Shown here: piece by piece, positions 37,201 through 44,127 of the stretch
Position numbering within the stretch: the stretch's first letter is position 1
Layout: each line of letters opens with the position of its first letter
Source: Candidatus Heimdallarchaeota archaeon
Lineage (GTDB): Archaea; Asgardarchaeota; Heimdallarchaeia; Heimdallarchaeales; Heimdallarchaeaceae
Assembly (NCBI GenBank): GCA_019057815.1
Contig: JAHLWR010000007.1
Location: 1 to 64,000, forward strand
Direction of reading: 5' to 3'
DNA length: 64,000 bases
Position numbers and translations under genes: made by a program
Notes under the pieces: model-generated
Told to the model about the DNA's origin: nothing
The model's database searches: none
What the model saw: only the letters and a program-made list of their open reading frames with translations

Positions 37201-38759
37201 ATTCCAGCAACCATTACTGTGCTTAATGAATCGCTAATACCTCCAGCGAAAATAAGATTTAGTTTTTGCTTTATTTGACTCCTCTGGGTATCAAGATATT
37301 CCAATATCTTTTCCCATAAAATGAAGGAAGTTGCAATTCCTATATGACCCCCACACTCTGATCCCTCAAGAACTAGGTTGTCTAATTCATTCTTAATTGC
37401 TTCTTTGAACATTGATAGAGCTGGAGTGTGAAAAAGAGTTTTGAAACCTAATTGTGCCACTTTTAATGCTAAATCTATGGTTCCTGCAGCGATTAATACA
37501 TAATCTGGTTTGTATTCTTGCATTATTTCAAGCTGATCTTCCCTTCTTTCTTTTATTGCTTCTAAACCTATTATTCCACAACCATAACGAATATTTTGCA
37601 ATTTAGAGTCTGAAGTTTCAAATAACTCTTTAACTTCTTCCTTTAGCAATCCACCTAGAGCAATTATAGGTAGAGCTCCATTATTAGAAATTTTGTTTGC
37701 AAAATCAACATTATCTGAAATATTAGCCATTGGTCCTTGAATAACAGGAATTTCAATACCAAAGTGTTTTGTGAAGTCAGAATTTTTACTAAAAGGCCAA
37801 TCTGCTTTAACATTTATTATTTGAGATCCAATAATTGAATATAAACCATGTAAGAATCCTTCAAGATTTCCAAATTTATCTTTAATATATTGAGCAAAAC
37901 CTATTCCACAATCTAAAGGTAAAAATGCATCCTTTATTTCTTCTTCTTGAAAGAATCTATGCCCTATTGACATCTTTTTTATTTTGTTAAAGAATTGCTC
38001 TTCATCTAGTTGAGATAGTTGATTTTTCTCAATCTCCTTGACGTTTCGAATACTCCTATTAGCAATTTTTCCAGCTAAACGATATTTAGTGTTAAATGAT
38101 TCACCAACAATATATGAATCATTTTCATCTAAATCTTCCAAGTATTTTTTAATATTATCATCTAATGGACACTCAGGAAGCAAATAAAGCTGACTCTCAT
38201 AAACAATTCCTAATGAACCACCTATTAGAGCAGATATAGCGTTATAAACACCAAAACCTCCTTGGATAATAAAAGGATAGCCAGCTTCATAGAAAGATTG
38301 AATCTGAATAAAGGACGTTGTTTCACCTATCAAACCTCCAGATTCTTTACCTTTTACCAAAAAGAAATCTGCCCAATGATCCTTATTTTTAGCGTCATGT
38401 AAGCTTATAACTTCTGCAATAACATATTTGCACTTTTCACGTACATCTTGAATATCAATGTCCTCTATTTGTAATCCAATTATAACTATCGGGATTTTAC
38501 CAATCTCATCTAAATGAATTAATTGGTTTTTGGATGAAACTCTAATGCCCCACAAATTGTTCCTTGGGATATTATTATAACATCTAGTCAGAATTTCCTT
38601 AATGTTTCCCTCTTTAAGATTCTCTAAATCGATAAGTCCTACTCCACCTTGTTTAGAAAGATCTATTGCTAATTGTGGATCGACTAATCCTTTAGGTGAA
38701 TAACCCCATATGGGAAATTTTAGATCTAGTTGTTTTTTTAGCTCTTCAGTCTTTTTCAT
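28206..38759 (-). CDS. Giant type I fatty acid / polyketide synthase (PUFA-synthase-like)
   Basis: 3517 residues. Order: NMO-like flavin barrel (about 10-290; GG motif reads ESGGLIG, His missing); second NMO-like enoyl-reductase barrel (about 320-690; intact ECGGHIG); ketosynthase (about 708-1130; Cys920 in DAACASS, EAHGTST, GHMKSAAG); acyltransferase (about 1195-1500; Ser1308 in GHSLGEYSAL); second ketosynthase of a divergent type (about 1615-2110; Cys1872 in NSACASTT, SHETYTP, TGHAMGAG); three acyl carriers with GIDTIKQ at Thr2223, Thr2318 and Thr2421; ketoreductase (about 2683-2930; Tyr2881); hot-dog dehydratase (His3019 in LQDHQ); Sfp-type phosphopantetheinyl transferase (about 3290-3500; GIDIEKI with Asp3402, WTVKEAVTKALG). 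Start backed by ribosome site GAGGTG; 10 bases after the carboxyltransferase. Product unknown. Very likely acquired from bacteria. Confidence 0.93.
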   Translation of the reverse strand: MKKTEELKKQLDLKFPIWGYSPKGLVDPQLAIDLSKQGGVGLIDLENLKEGNIKEILTRCYNNIPRNNLWGIRVSSKNQLIHLDEIGKIPIVIIGLQIEDIDIQDVREKCKYVIAEVISLHDAKNKDHWADFFLVKGKESGGLIGETTSFIQIQSFYEAGYPFIIQGGFGVYNAISALIGGSLGIVYESQLYLLPECPLDDNIKKYLEDLDENDSYIVGESFNTKYRLAGKIANRSIRNVKEIEKNQLSQLDEEQFFNKIKKMSIGHRFFQEEEIKDAFLPLDCGIGFAQYIKDKFGNLEGFLHGLYSIIGSQIINVKADWPFSKNSDFTKHFGIEIPVIQGPMANISDNVDFANKISNNGALPIIALGGLLKEEVKELFETSDSKLQNIRYGCGIIGLEAIKERREDQLEIMQEYKPDYVLIAAGTIDLALKVAQLGFKTLFHTPALSMFKEAIKNELDNLVLEGSECGGHIGIATSFILWEKILEYLDTQRSQIKQKLNLIFAGGISDSLSTVMVAGMIGKHLDLINPGIQMGTAYLLTEEIVSTRALSAKYQEILLNTKQTKVIGASVNTRARVASSPFVESTLEKELSRVKVGLRIAERKELYEKDNLGALRIASKAEKWNTDHTPGSISTTQFISVSENDQEELGCFMTGDIVTIKRNVNRISDIHYNVIEGGEEYAKQVFNILSLPDLDVKTSPVQEPVLELETVERIAIVGLGCVFPDALNIDEFWNNLITKRYSISEIPKDRWDPAIFFDKNIEATDKTYTKIGAFVKKFKFNSIKYRIPPTIADRMDFVQKWSLDASKQALEDAGIPTNGKIRLNIATIIGNALGGENQRNNNKRLFFPEVVKEIRNNPIFQNLDDEKQDTFLSDLKKSYLDKYPEITEDTMPGELSNIIAGRIANVFNLTGKSMTTDAACASSIAAVDTAVNGLLAKNYDVVLVGGADRSMDITSYVKFSKIRTLSATGSRPFDAKADGFVMGEGAGFMVLKRLSDALKDGDKIYSIISSIGSSSDGKGKGITAPNPEGQKQAILMAIKKAKITLNDIDYIEAHGTSTIVGDQAELLVLEDIFSKSKRTKKIAVGSIKSQIGHMKSAAGIASLIKTVLALYKKKLLPSVNVNELNPNINWEKSLLYINTELKEWKIENVPIRRAGVSAFGFGGANYHTILEEYSPKKVSYFTEEKIIQLEASQILSPQLDRKQDMKTGQICFLFTGQGSQYLGMINELYDELSSVKNVINSAEKICQNFGQFNLKEILFGSEHLSKDENEARLRDTKYTQPALFVVEIALFELLKEKGILPSKVAGHSLGEYSALVAADVITFQDGLKAVIARGRAMGTAAERIKGAMAAIFASAQEVREVVDSISDFYVTIANYNSTTQTVISGEERGIDKAIELFSLKGINAKKLNVSTAFHSKIVKEAEKGLENLLSSLDYNKPSIPVYCNVTGKKHSENPEEIRSLLLQQISSSVKWIDEIRNMQEDGGRIFVEVGPRRALANFAQDILKEQTNVHFFSLLSPKESEIEKTNRTVKKILEIVNQQKKAKVEISVERDQISAFGILEDDIEFKELSSNPYFSDYLREHKNLIKSFFMQSFDLYDTKYRESLDLLKKHKALKINTGLIGITGVGIGIPGKTNRVFDDQNIDRILSGENLIDAVDYQTKQKILDKNIIRLVKSPDGNATFENIDDISKVISLAGQLGSFDLEKDYNINPKLLNALDSTFQLAIGAGYEALRDAGIPLVKTEIMTTTGKVIQGDWALPEDLREDTGIIFASAFPGYNNLIKEISNHFISVFEEKNRKEIETVLNLLSSEISNVQIKEELRKWYNENLQYITNNDNKRQFSRDFIYKILSMGHSQFAQLIKAKGPNTQINSACASTTQAIGVAEDWIRNGRCKRVIVIAGDNASSPDLLPWIGAGFLAAGGVSTKAKVEEAALPFGKNRHGLLIGAAAAGLIIESSESFVKRGVKPIVDLLGTFFSNNAFHGSRLDVDQIYKEMEKFVVKMEDVHNISRKEIAKNGMFVSHETYTPARGGSAEAEIVTLERVFGKDAYDMTIINTKGFTGHAMGAGLEECIAIKSMEKGKLPPIANLKEIDPAFTKFKFSKGEEERKKYALKFAAGFGSQLAFALFRLNSYKDRFISKEYDNWLSSLGGNKTQLHLEGRVLRLKTVSHPSSAEVIAIKPKPITMQVANQQVMTDIITIISKTTGYDTDSIEVEMDLEEDLGIDTIKQAEIFGEIRDKFNMEMSEDLSLAEYRTVEDIATFVNENLGNEKVILPIKDIEKKQESSNIDVEIVNIISKITGYEPDVIDLEMDLEEDLGIDTIKQVEIFGEIRDKFTIKTSEDLSLAEYRTVKEIVGYVNTHLQGDKQVLTTEVTVEVTTEVIEEKQESSNINIEIVKIISKITGYEPNDIDLEMDLEEDLGIDTIKQVEIFGEVRNVFGFEISEDENIGDIRTITDIRKFVDANLTVITQTPEEVIIETKEESLESEISAREVSPVQISLDKETAEVVQLTSSEILVIDLSSNITKELLKELNQQNCRYNSVDILNYKLDEVEKRDYDLILLTPPSLASSAGLVDQQYFEQLFLLFQALEISPKLKIAIISTEEMFGLYGNAVPVSGGISGFVKTLGFEFDIKVKHIYSSSIKKILLELEYWDDYKEIAYKDSKRFTLQNIQKLDLNTITEKNQITNEDLILVLGGGRGITFECIKRLCQKSKPKLALFGIERLPEDMDEVVWYSDEILKVKKQELKVELQSKHEKVTPVILEREWQRFLSQIEVAKNMLYLYEQDIEANFYSVDVRNVNSIKEALEQVKEDFDIPITVLVHAAGLEESKSFKKKKIEKSRVIVSVKVEGIWNVLNNIDQTQLKRVICFSSIAGRFGNTGQIDYSFANGYLSRMCWMLSQKGIPSLAINWSAWADIGMATKGSILDILQSVGITPIPPKEGTKKFVELLEKDIDNEVIVAGKLGFMTENEQEIAKPPSDDFPVTDKIVQNDFPMIDTTYQKEGKIVGNRILSFQNDLFLQDHQIQNIPIFPGVMGLETFAEMFKIINKSKPNEFNDIGFNLAIKQKKKEDKEILVEYNPERGHFSVKTLFTPKVKNAKTIEKEHFVASIKESKKLPKVKQLKILERKTSLLTKSDIYDMYFHRKSFQVIDELQEIKNNIVLAKISIPQFPLFKNKDQQLEISPLAVEAALQTAGLYDLIINKQFSLPSTIKKLTILNESSPAYAKAEFVKSDKTTSYFNVWITDKEGNVIIILDKLGMIHTRIPLDLEESIKNKIEEISEYYQINSQFSEKKVRIVPISTIAALYEKEPNFVESWLVAHEKSRYSRIANQKRKIEYIAGVLAAKELYSTVSEFEDYKEIEIKKQVKGQPFLYSRKDKKRSDWNLSISHSGKYAIATISKDPIGIDIEKIEERKPSFYEEAFTENERENISGDKVLGTQYWTVKEAVTKALGEGLNMKLHDIELSSGGKEKEFSVDFVSKVKDSLKQKSNSFIIENKLVGEYSISVCEIKQDDKNDEEKEV

Positions 38760-38769
38760 ATTAACACCT

Positions 38770-40347
38770 CTAAACTGGCATTATACCGTGCTTTCGACTA
38801 GGGGTTTTTTCTCTTTTATTCTGAAGCATCTGAAGTGCAGCAGATATTTCTCTCCTAGTTTCCTCTGGAAGAATCACTTTATCGACATAACCCAACTCTG
38901 CTGCTTTGTAAGGATTAGCGAATTCATTCTTGTAATCAGTAATGAAATCTAATAAAACAGCTTCTGGATTTTCAGAAGTCTTCAATTTCTTACGATGTAG
39001 TATTTTACATGCACCTTCTGCACCCATAACAGCAATTTCAGCTGTAGGCCAAGCTAGATTGATATCACAACCTAGATGCTTTGAGCTCATAACTATGTAA
39101 GCTCCACCGTAAGCTTTTCGAATAATTACTGAAATCTTTGGAATTGTTGCTTCTGAGTATGCATAAAGAAGCTTAGCACCATGTCGTATAATCCCATTGT
39201 GTTCTTGTTTTACTCCAGGCATAAAACCTGGAACATCTACAAATGTTATAATAGGCAAATTAAATGAATCGCAAAAACGTATAAAACGAGCAGCTTTATC
39301 TGAAGCGTGAGAATCTATTGCACCACCTAAAAACAGCGGTTGATTAGCTATTAAGCCTATAGAACTACCATTTAGCTTACCAAAACCAATAATCATGTTT
39401 TTAGCCCAATTACTTTGAAGTTCAAAAAATGATTCAGAGTCAACAGTAGTTTCAATTATCTCTTTCATATTATAGGGATCATTTTCCTTCTTAGGGATAA
39501 TTTTTGATTGATTTTTTTGATTTACAGCAGATATTTTTCCTTCAGAACTTGGAGGTTCATCTAAATTATTTGAAGGAATATAAGAGAGTAATTTTTTTGT
39601 CAAATCAAGTGTTTCTTCTTCAGTTTCACCAACTTGATGACACACACCTGATTGAGAACTATGTACATCACTTCCTCCTAATTCATAGAAAGTAACATCT
39701 TCTCCTGTAACAGCTTTTACAACTTCTGGTCCTGTTACAAACATGAAAGAACTAGTTTGATTCATTAAAATAAAATCAGTTAATGCTGGTGAATATACCG
39801 CCCCACCAGCACAAGGACCCAGAACAACAGAAATTTGAGGTATAACTCCTGAAGCTTTTACATTTCTATAAAATATATCACCATATCCCGCTAAGGAATC
39901 TATACCTTCTTGAATTCTTGCACCTCCAGAATCTAAAATCCCAATCACAGGACAACCGGTTTTAAACGCTAAATCCATTATTTTACAAATCTTTTTAGCG
40001 TGAGCGTTTCCAAGACTTCCTCCAAAAACTGTAAAATCTTGGCTATACAAAAAGACTTGCCTCCCAGAAATTGTACCATAACCAATAACTACGCCATCCC
40101 CAATAGGACGATCTTTTTGCATACCAAATCCAGATTTCTGATGGACTACAAACTCATCTATCTCAACAAAAGAATCCTCATCAATAAGTAAATCTATTCT
40201 TTCTCTGGCAGTAAGTTTACCTTTATTGTGTTGACTCAAAATTTTGTCTTTTCCCCCGCCAACCTTACTTTTTTCTCTTAGTAAAGCCAACTTTCTAAAC
40301 TCGGAATCACTATCTGAAGGTACGATATTATTTGCTCTCTTTGGCAT
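38770..40347 (-). CDS. pccB: Acyl-CoA carboxylase carboxyltransferase (PccB/AccB-type)
   Basis: 525 residues, the usual length for a fused alpha/beta carboxyltransferase. Both crotonase-like halves are present: N-terminal GKLTARERIDLLIDEDSFVE, the acyl-CoA pocket GCPVIGILDSGGARIQEG and GPCAGGAVYSPA; C-terminal FVDVPGFMPGVKQEHNGIIRHGAKL and SVIIRKAYGGAYIVMSS. It moves the carboxyl group from carboxybiotin to acetyl- or propionyl-CoA. First gene of the operon with the megasynthase, which makes malonyl-CoA the likely product. Substrate choice (acetyl versus propionyl) cannot be read with certainty. Confidence 0.94.
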   Translation of the reverse strand: MPKRANNIVPSDSDSEFRKLALLREKSKVGGGKDKILSQHNKGKLTARERIDLLIDEDSFVEIDEFVVHQKSGFGMQKDRPIGDGVVIGYGTISGRQVFLYSQDFTVFGGSLGNAHAKKICKIMDLAFKTGCPVIGILDSGGARIQEGIDSLAGYGDIFYRNVKASGVIPQISVVLGPCAGGAVYSPALTDFILMNQTSSFMFVTGPEVVKAVTGEDVTFYELGGSDVHSSQSGVCHQVGETEEETLDLTKKLLSYIPSNNLDEPPSSEGKISAVNQKNQSKIIPKKENDPYNMKEIIETTVDSESFFELQSNWAKNMIIGFGKLNGSSIGLIANQPLFLGGAIDSHASDKAARFIRFCDSFNLPIITFVDVPGFMPGVKQEHNGIIRHGAKLLYAYSEATIPKISVIIRKAYGGAYIVMSSKHLGCDINLAWPTAEIAVMGAEGACKILHRKKLKTSENPEAVLLDFITDYKNEFANPYKAAELGYVDKVILPEETRREISAALQMLQNKREKTPSRKHGIMPV

Positions 40348-40404
40348 TGCTTGTATTAAAATAAACAGTCAATAAAAAGAATATTCTCTTTCTATGACTA
40401 TATA
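40348..40404. promoter_or_regulatory. 57-bp divergent promoter region, carboxyltransferase / biotin ligase
   Basis: Only 57 AT-rich bases separate the two start codons, so promoters of the carboxyltransferase-megasynthase operon and of biotin ligase overlap and are probably regulated together. No clear palindromic operator is visible. Confidence 0.45.
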
Positions 40405-41205
40405 ATGAAAGAAATTATATATACTACTGAAAAAAATCCAGCTCTAATGCCATATACTCAACATTCAGTACATATCGTTTACTATACTTCTGTGAAGTCT
40501 ACAATGGATGTTGCTTTTGATCATACGAAAATAATTGACAAAAAACCTGTATTAATCCTAGCAGATGAACAAACAGAAGGGAGAGGAAGAAGTAAACCAG
40601 TATGGCATTCCCCTAAAGGAGGACTGTGGGGAACATATGCCATTCCATTAACAAAAGCTCTTTCGAAAGAGCAGTTAACTTTTTTTCATTATGGTGCTAA
40701 TATTTCCGTTATTAGGGTTCTCAAGCGATTATATAAAATTGAAGCTGATATAAAATGGCCAAATGATATCTTCTGGAGTAACAAAAAACTAGGAGGTATT
40801 TTACTTGAATATATATCTGGAAACCAGTTTTTTCTGCTTGTAGGAATTGGACTTAACACGAATATAAGAACTAGTGACTTCCCTTCATCAATTCGTAGAA
40901 ATGTAATATCAATGCAAGATATCCTAAAAAATGGGATTTCTAACAAGGAGTTAGCATTAAATATTTATGATCAATTACAATCTATCTTATTGCTAATACA
41001 AAATAATAAATTTTCAGATATTATTAAAGAATACAATAAAAAATGCACGTATTTTAAGAAAAGACTCGTATTAGATGATAATAATGAGTATTTCTGCATA
41101 GGAATAAATAAGGAAGGGAAGCTTGTTCTTGAAGGTAAAAAACAAAAAGTTTACCTCAAAATCGATGATTCAGACACCATTATAATGGAAAAAAATATTT
41201 CTTGA
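40405..41205 (+). CDS. birA: Biotin-protein ligase
   Basis: 266 residues. The catalytic domain is complete: KSTMDVAFDH, the biotinyl-AMP loop EGRGRSKPVWHSPKGG, then IKWPNDIFW and KKLGGILLE. A small C-terminal SH3-like domain follows (about 215-262). There is no N-terminal DNA-binding domain, so it is a dedicated ligase, not a repressor. It attaches biotin to the carrier protein at 26959. Divergent from the carboxyltransferase, so the biotin-dependent module is complete in one locus. Confidence 0.94.
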   Translation: MKEIIYTTEKNPALMPYTQHSVHIVYYTSVKSTMDVAFDHTKIIDKKPVLILADEQTEGRGRSKPVWHSPKGGLWGTYAIPLTKALSKEQLTFFHYGANISVIRVLKRLYKIEADIKWPNDIFWSNKKLGGILLEYISGNQFFLLVGIGLNTNIRTSDFPSSIRRNVISMQDILKNGISNKELALNIYDQLQSILLLIQNNKFSDIIKEYNKKCTYFKKRLVLDDNNEYFCIGINKEGKLVLEGKKQKVYLKIDDSDTIIMEKNIS

Positions 41206-41248
41206 ATATAATAACGCTTATACTGAGAAATTTTGGAGAAAAAACCAT

Positions 41249-42025
41249 ATGGATAAAAGCATAATTCAAACAAGAGTAAAAAACATACTAGAATATGTTG
41301 ATGACCCCCAAGAGTTCAAAGAAAATCTACAAAATCTGCTTAAACTCTACATAGATAGAGAGGGAACAAAAAATTATCAGCGAATTATCCCTGATACTGG
41401 GAAATTTTATGGAGTTACAAAGCCAATATTGAAAATAGTTGCAGCAGAAATAGGTAAATTCCACAGGATAAACCCAGAAAAAGCTTATCGATTATTAAAC
41501 ATAATTTGGGATGAGGGGTCTTATGAAGCAAAACAAATTGCAGGAAAAAGTATAGAGAAATTTGCTCCAAAACATCCAAAAATATGCCTTAATTTTATTT
41601 CAAAAATATTAGATGAAATAGATAATTGGTCAGTCTGTGATAATTTAGCTATGTTTGGTATTGAGCCCATAGTGCTTTCTAATCCTGATTTAGTTCTTCC
41701 ATTATCAGAAGAATGGATAAATAGTGAGAATAAATGGATTAGGCGCTTTGGAGTTGTAACGTTAAGAGGTTACAAAAGAGTAAAAACAACAAATCAAGTA
41801 TTCAAGATCTTGGATACAATAATGGTTGATAATGAAAAGGATGTAATGAAAGCAGTTTCATGGATATTAAGGGAGATAACAAAAGGAAATCCTGATGAAG
41901 TCGCAGAATTTTTAAATAAATGGGTGCAGAGAAACCCATCAAAACATACTAGATGGATAATAAAGGATGGAATGAAGAAATTGCCAGAAAAAGAGCGAGA
42001 AAAAATATCAGCAAATTTAAGTTAA
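41249..42025 (+). CDS. AlkD-like DNA alkylation repair protein (HEAT repeats)
   Basis: 258 residues, all helical. The pattern of AlkD/AlkC-type glycosylases is visible: FYGVTKPILKIVAAEIGKF near the N terminus, WDEGSYEAKQIAGKSI, the central DNWSVCDNLAMF, then NKWIRRFGVVTLRGY and MKAVSWILREITKGNP. These proteins flip out or expose alkylated purines in DNA. Same strand as birA, 43 bases on, possibly co-transcribed; unrelated in function. Confidence 0.85.
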   Translation: MDKSIIQTRVKNILEYVDDPQEFKENLQNLLKLYIDREGTKNYQRIIPDTGKFYGVTKPILKIVAAEIGKFHRINPEKAYRLLNIIWDEGSYEAKQIAGKSIEKFAPKHPKICLNFISKILDEIDNWSVCDNLAMFGIEPIVLSNPDLVLPLSEEWINSENKWIRRFGVVTLRGYKRVKTTNQVFKILDTIMVDNEKDVMKAVSWILREITKGNPDEVAEFLNKWVQRNPSKHTRWIIKDGMKKLPEKEREKISANLS

Positions 42026-42055
42026 GCAACAATTCAAACGGATAATTGAAACAGA

Positions 42056-42072
42056 TGAAACTATAAGTTTCA
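42056..42072 (+). terminator. Weak hairpin after the AlkD-like gene
   Basis: TGAAAC and GTTTCA form a 6-bp stem with a 5-base loop about 30 bases after the stop; only a weak T-stretch follows. Confidence 0.25.
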
Positions 42073-42165
42073 GTATCTAGAATTTCAGCTTTTTGAAAAC
42101 TTCAAAGAATATGTAACCATACATTTAAAAATGTTTGAAGAATTTTATTTCTCGGAGATAATTCA

Positions 42166-42348
42166 ATGGCTGATCCAATCTTTATTCCGTCATTAGTATC
42201 AATGTTCATAACAATGGGATTTTTCGGTTTAGTTATATTCCTCCTTACTACAGGTGTGAGAACTTTAAACAGGAGAATATCGAACGTACGTTTGAGAAGG
42301 AAATTAACAGCAGCTAAGATGATTGGAGAGCAAAAAAAAGCTCTATAA
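42166..42348 (+). CDS. Small one-helix membrane protein
   Basis: 60 residues with a hydrophobic stretch at about 10-30 and a basic tail (RRISNVRLRRKLTAAK), so the tail faces the cytoplasm. A ribosome site (GGAG) lies 7 bases before the ATG, which supports translation. No family recognised. Confidence 0.5.
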   Translation: MADPIFIPSLVSMFITMGFFGLVIFLLTTGVRTLNRRISNVRLRRKLTAAKMIGEQKKAL

Positions 42349-42454
42349 ATTGTTAGTTTTTTCTCAAAGCTATATTTAGTCCTACAGTCATGTTATAGGT
42401 GAGTTAATTTTTGTTTTAGCATAATTATATAAACCAGTGTGAGTGCTACAATTC

Positions 42455-42655
42455 ATGAGTCTAGTGGGAATATTAAAAATTACTTTTGGTGTAATAATAG
42501 GAATCATGGTTTTTCCAATCGTTTTAGGTTTAGGTCTTGCTGTTTTAGCAGTTATACTTACTATCATAGTTGTTCTTAAGGTATTTAACATTATAACATT
42601 TCAGTTTTTACGCAAGAAAAAAATAACCAGTAAAGATTTCTCTATAAAAGAATAA
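42455..42655 (+). CDS. Small membrane protein, leaderless
   Basis: 66 residues from the ATG at 42455; a GTG at 42443 is also in frame. A TATA-like ATTATATAAA (about 42423-42432) lies 27 bases before the ATG, which fits a leaderless message starting at 42455. Nearly the whole protein up to residue 50 is hydrophobic, in two segments, with a basic Lys-rich tail. Function unknown. Confidence 0.5.
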   Translation: MSLVGILKITFGVIIGIMVFPIVLGLGLAVLAVILTIIVVLKVFNIITFQFLRKKKITSKDFSIKE

Positions 42656-42676
42656 AAGAAAGAAAAGAGAGTAGTA

Positions 42677-43996
42677 TTATTTTAATTTTGATTTTCTTAT
42701 TCTAATATAAACCAATATTAAAACAGGTAAAAGAACAGACAAATAAAATGGAGCGGAGTATGTTTTTTCTAGTTTTTCATTTAAGGCATATAAATCAATA
42801 GATTCCGCTGTTCCATTGATGTAATATTCGTGTGTGTCTCCGATATCAGACCAGTAATTTCCTTCTTCCTTACCTTCTTCAAACCAAACATTAGTAGTAC
42901 CGTCATCTTTTGCTTGCGATGCACCATCGATATTGTTTTCAATGAAAAAGTTATGATGAATAGAGTTTTCTTCTGATACATCAAGGCATGTAATCGCGTA
43001 TTCATCATTTTGATAGAATTTGTTGAAATAGAATTCTGATGTACTTGCTTCGATCATCATTCCTTGAATGTTTTCACAAATTGTGTTATTGAAAACTTCA
43101 TGGTCTGAACCTATAATTGTGATACCTCCTGCATTACTATTACATGTGTTATTGAAAATACGCGCTTCAGAAGTAATCACACGTATCCCTTCCAAGTTAT
43201 CAAAACAAGTGTTATTTTCAACATTTAAAGAAGAACTCGATGTTGAATAAATACCTATTCTGTTATTTGAACATATATTATTTATTACTTCACACATATA
43301 GCTATTATCTATTAAAATGCCATGAACTTTGCTGTATTCACAGGTATTATTTTCGAAAGTAGAAAGATCAGATTGCACTGCATATATCCCATATTCATTG
43401 TTACCTGCATAGTTATGCATCACTTTTGATCTAGCAGAATCGAGTATCTCTATTCCTTTATAGCAGTTCAAGAGAAGATTAAGAGTTACTTCACAGTAGA
43501 GAGAACTGAGAATTAGAATTCCATCTGTACAATCATAACATTCATTTTCTTCTATAATTGAGAGAGTAGATTCTTGATTCACTATTCCAGCAACACAATC
43601 CCAAAAGACATTCTGTTCAATTCTGGTATTCGAAGCGCTTGTTGCATTAACTACAATTCCATAATAACTTAAGGAGAAATAGCAATTCCTTACAATAAAA
43701 GACTTCGTGGTTCCTTCTATATAAACCCCATAAAATCCTGTATTAGTAAAATTATAACCTTCAATAATGTAGGGATCCTCTATTGTTCCTGAACCTGGAA
43801 AGACCTCAAAATCACTGTCTTGGACAATAATTAAAGGTTCATGAGTTACAAAGTTCAGATTGTTAATTATTCTTGAGCTTGAATTCTCGTGTGAATTAAC
43901 AGCAGTCGTGCTTTGACTAATAATAAATAATATAAATGCTGTTGAGAGCAAAAATATCTTCGTTCTTTTACTTTTGAATTTCAATTGGCATTTCAC
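42677..43996 (-). CDS. NosD-type right-handed beta-helix surface protein
   Basis: 439 residues. N-terminal signal peptide (basic start, hydrophobic about 11-31), then the conserved entry FPGSGTIEDPYIIEGYNF, about twelve beta-helix coils of 22-24 residues with Asn ladders (NNTCEYS, NNICSNN), a closing EGNYWSDIGDTHEYY segment, and a C-terminal membrane helix followed by basic residues (about 418-438). It should be displayed outside the cell by the C-terminal anchor. It is the smaller paralogue of the proteins at 60132 and 62380. Ligand unknown; such folds often bind polysaccharides. Confidence 0.85.
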   Translation of the reverse strand: MKCQLKFKSKRTKIFLLSTAFILFIISQSTTAVNSHENSSSRIINNLNFVTHEPLIIVQDSDFEVFPGSGTIEDPYIIEGYNFTNTGFYGVYIEGTTKSFIVRNCYFSLSYYGIVVNATSASNTRIEQNVFWDCVAGIVNQESTLSIIEENECYDCTDGILILSSLYCEVTLNLLLNCYKGIEILDSARSKVMHNYAGNNEYGIYAVQSDLSTFENNTCEYSKVHGILIDNSYMCEVINNICSNNRIGIYSTSSSSLNVENNTCFDNLEGIRVITSEARIFNNTCNSNAGGITIIGSDHEVFNNTICENIQGMMIEASTSEFYFNKFYQNDEYAITCLDVSEENSIHHNFFIENNIDGASQAKDDGTTNVWFEEGKEEGNYWSDIGDTHEYYINGTAESIDLYALNEKLEKTYSAPFYLSVLLPVLILVYIRIRKSKLK

Positions 43997-44097
43997 CTTT
44001 TTAGTAGAGTTATTGAAAGAATGAAGGAAGGAAATTTAACCTTTATGCATCAAAATTTTATAAGAAAAAGAAAAAAAATTACTGTTACTGGAAATCA

Positions 44098-44107
44098 TTT
44101 ATAAAAG
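44098..44107 (+). promoter_or_regulatory. TATA box of the DegV-like gene
   Basis: TTTATAAAAG centred 26 bases before the ATG at 44128; leaderless transcript likely. Confidence 0.55.
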
Positions 44108-44127
44108 AGTAATTACTGTTTGGTTTT

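Noticed and set aside
28206-38759. Many plus-strand frames of 60-110 codons inside the megasynthase
   Set aside because: All are antisense to intact, motif-rich domains.
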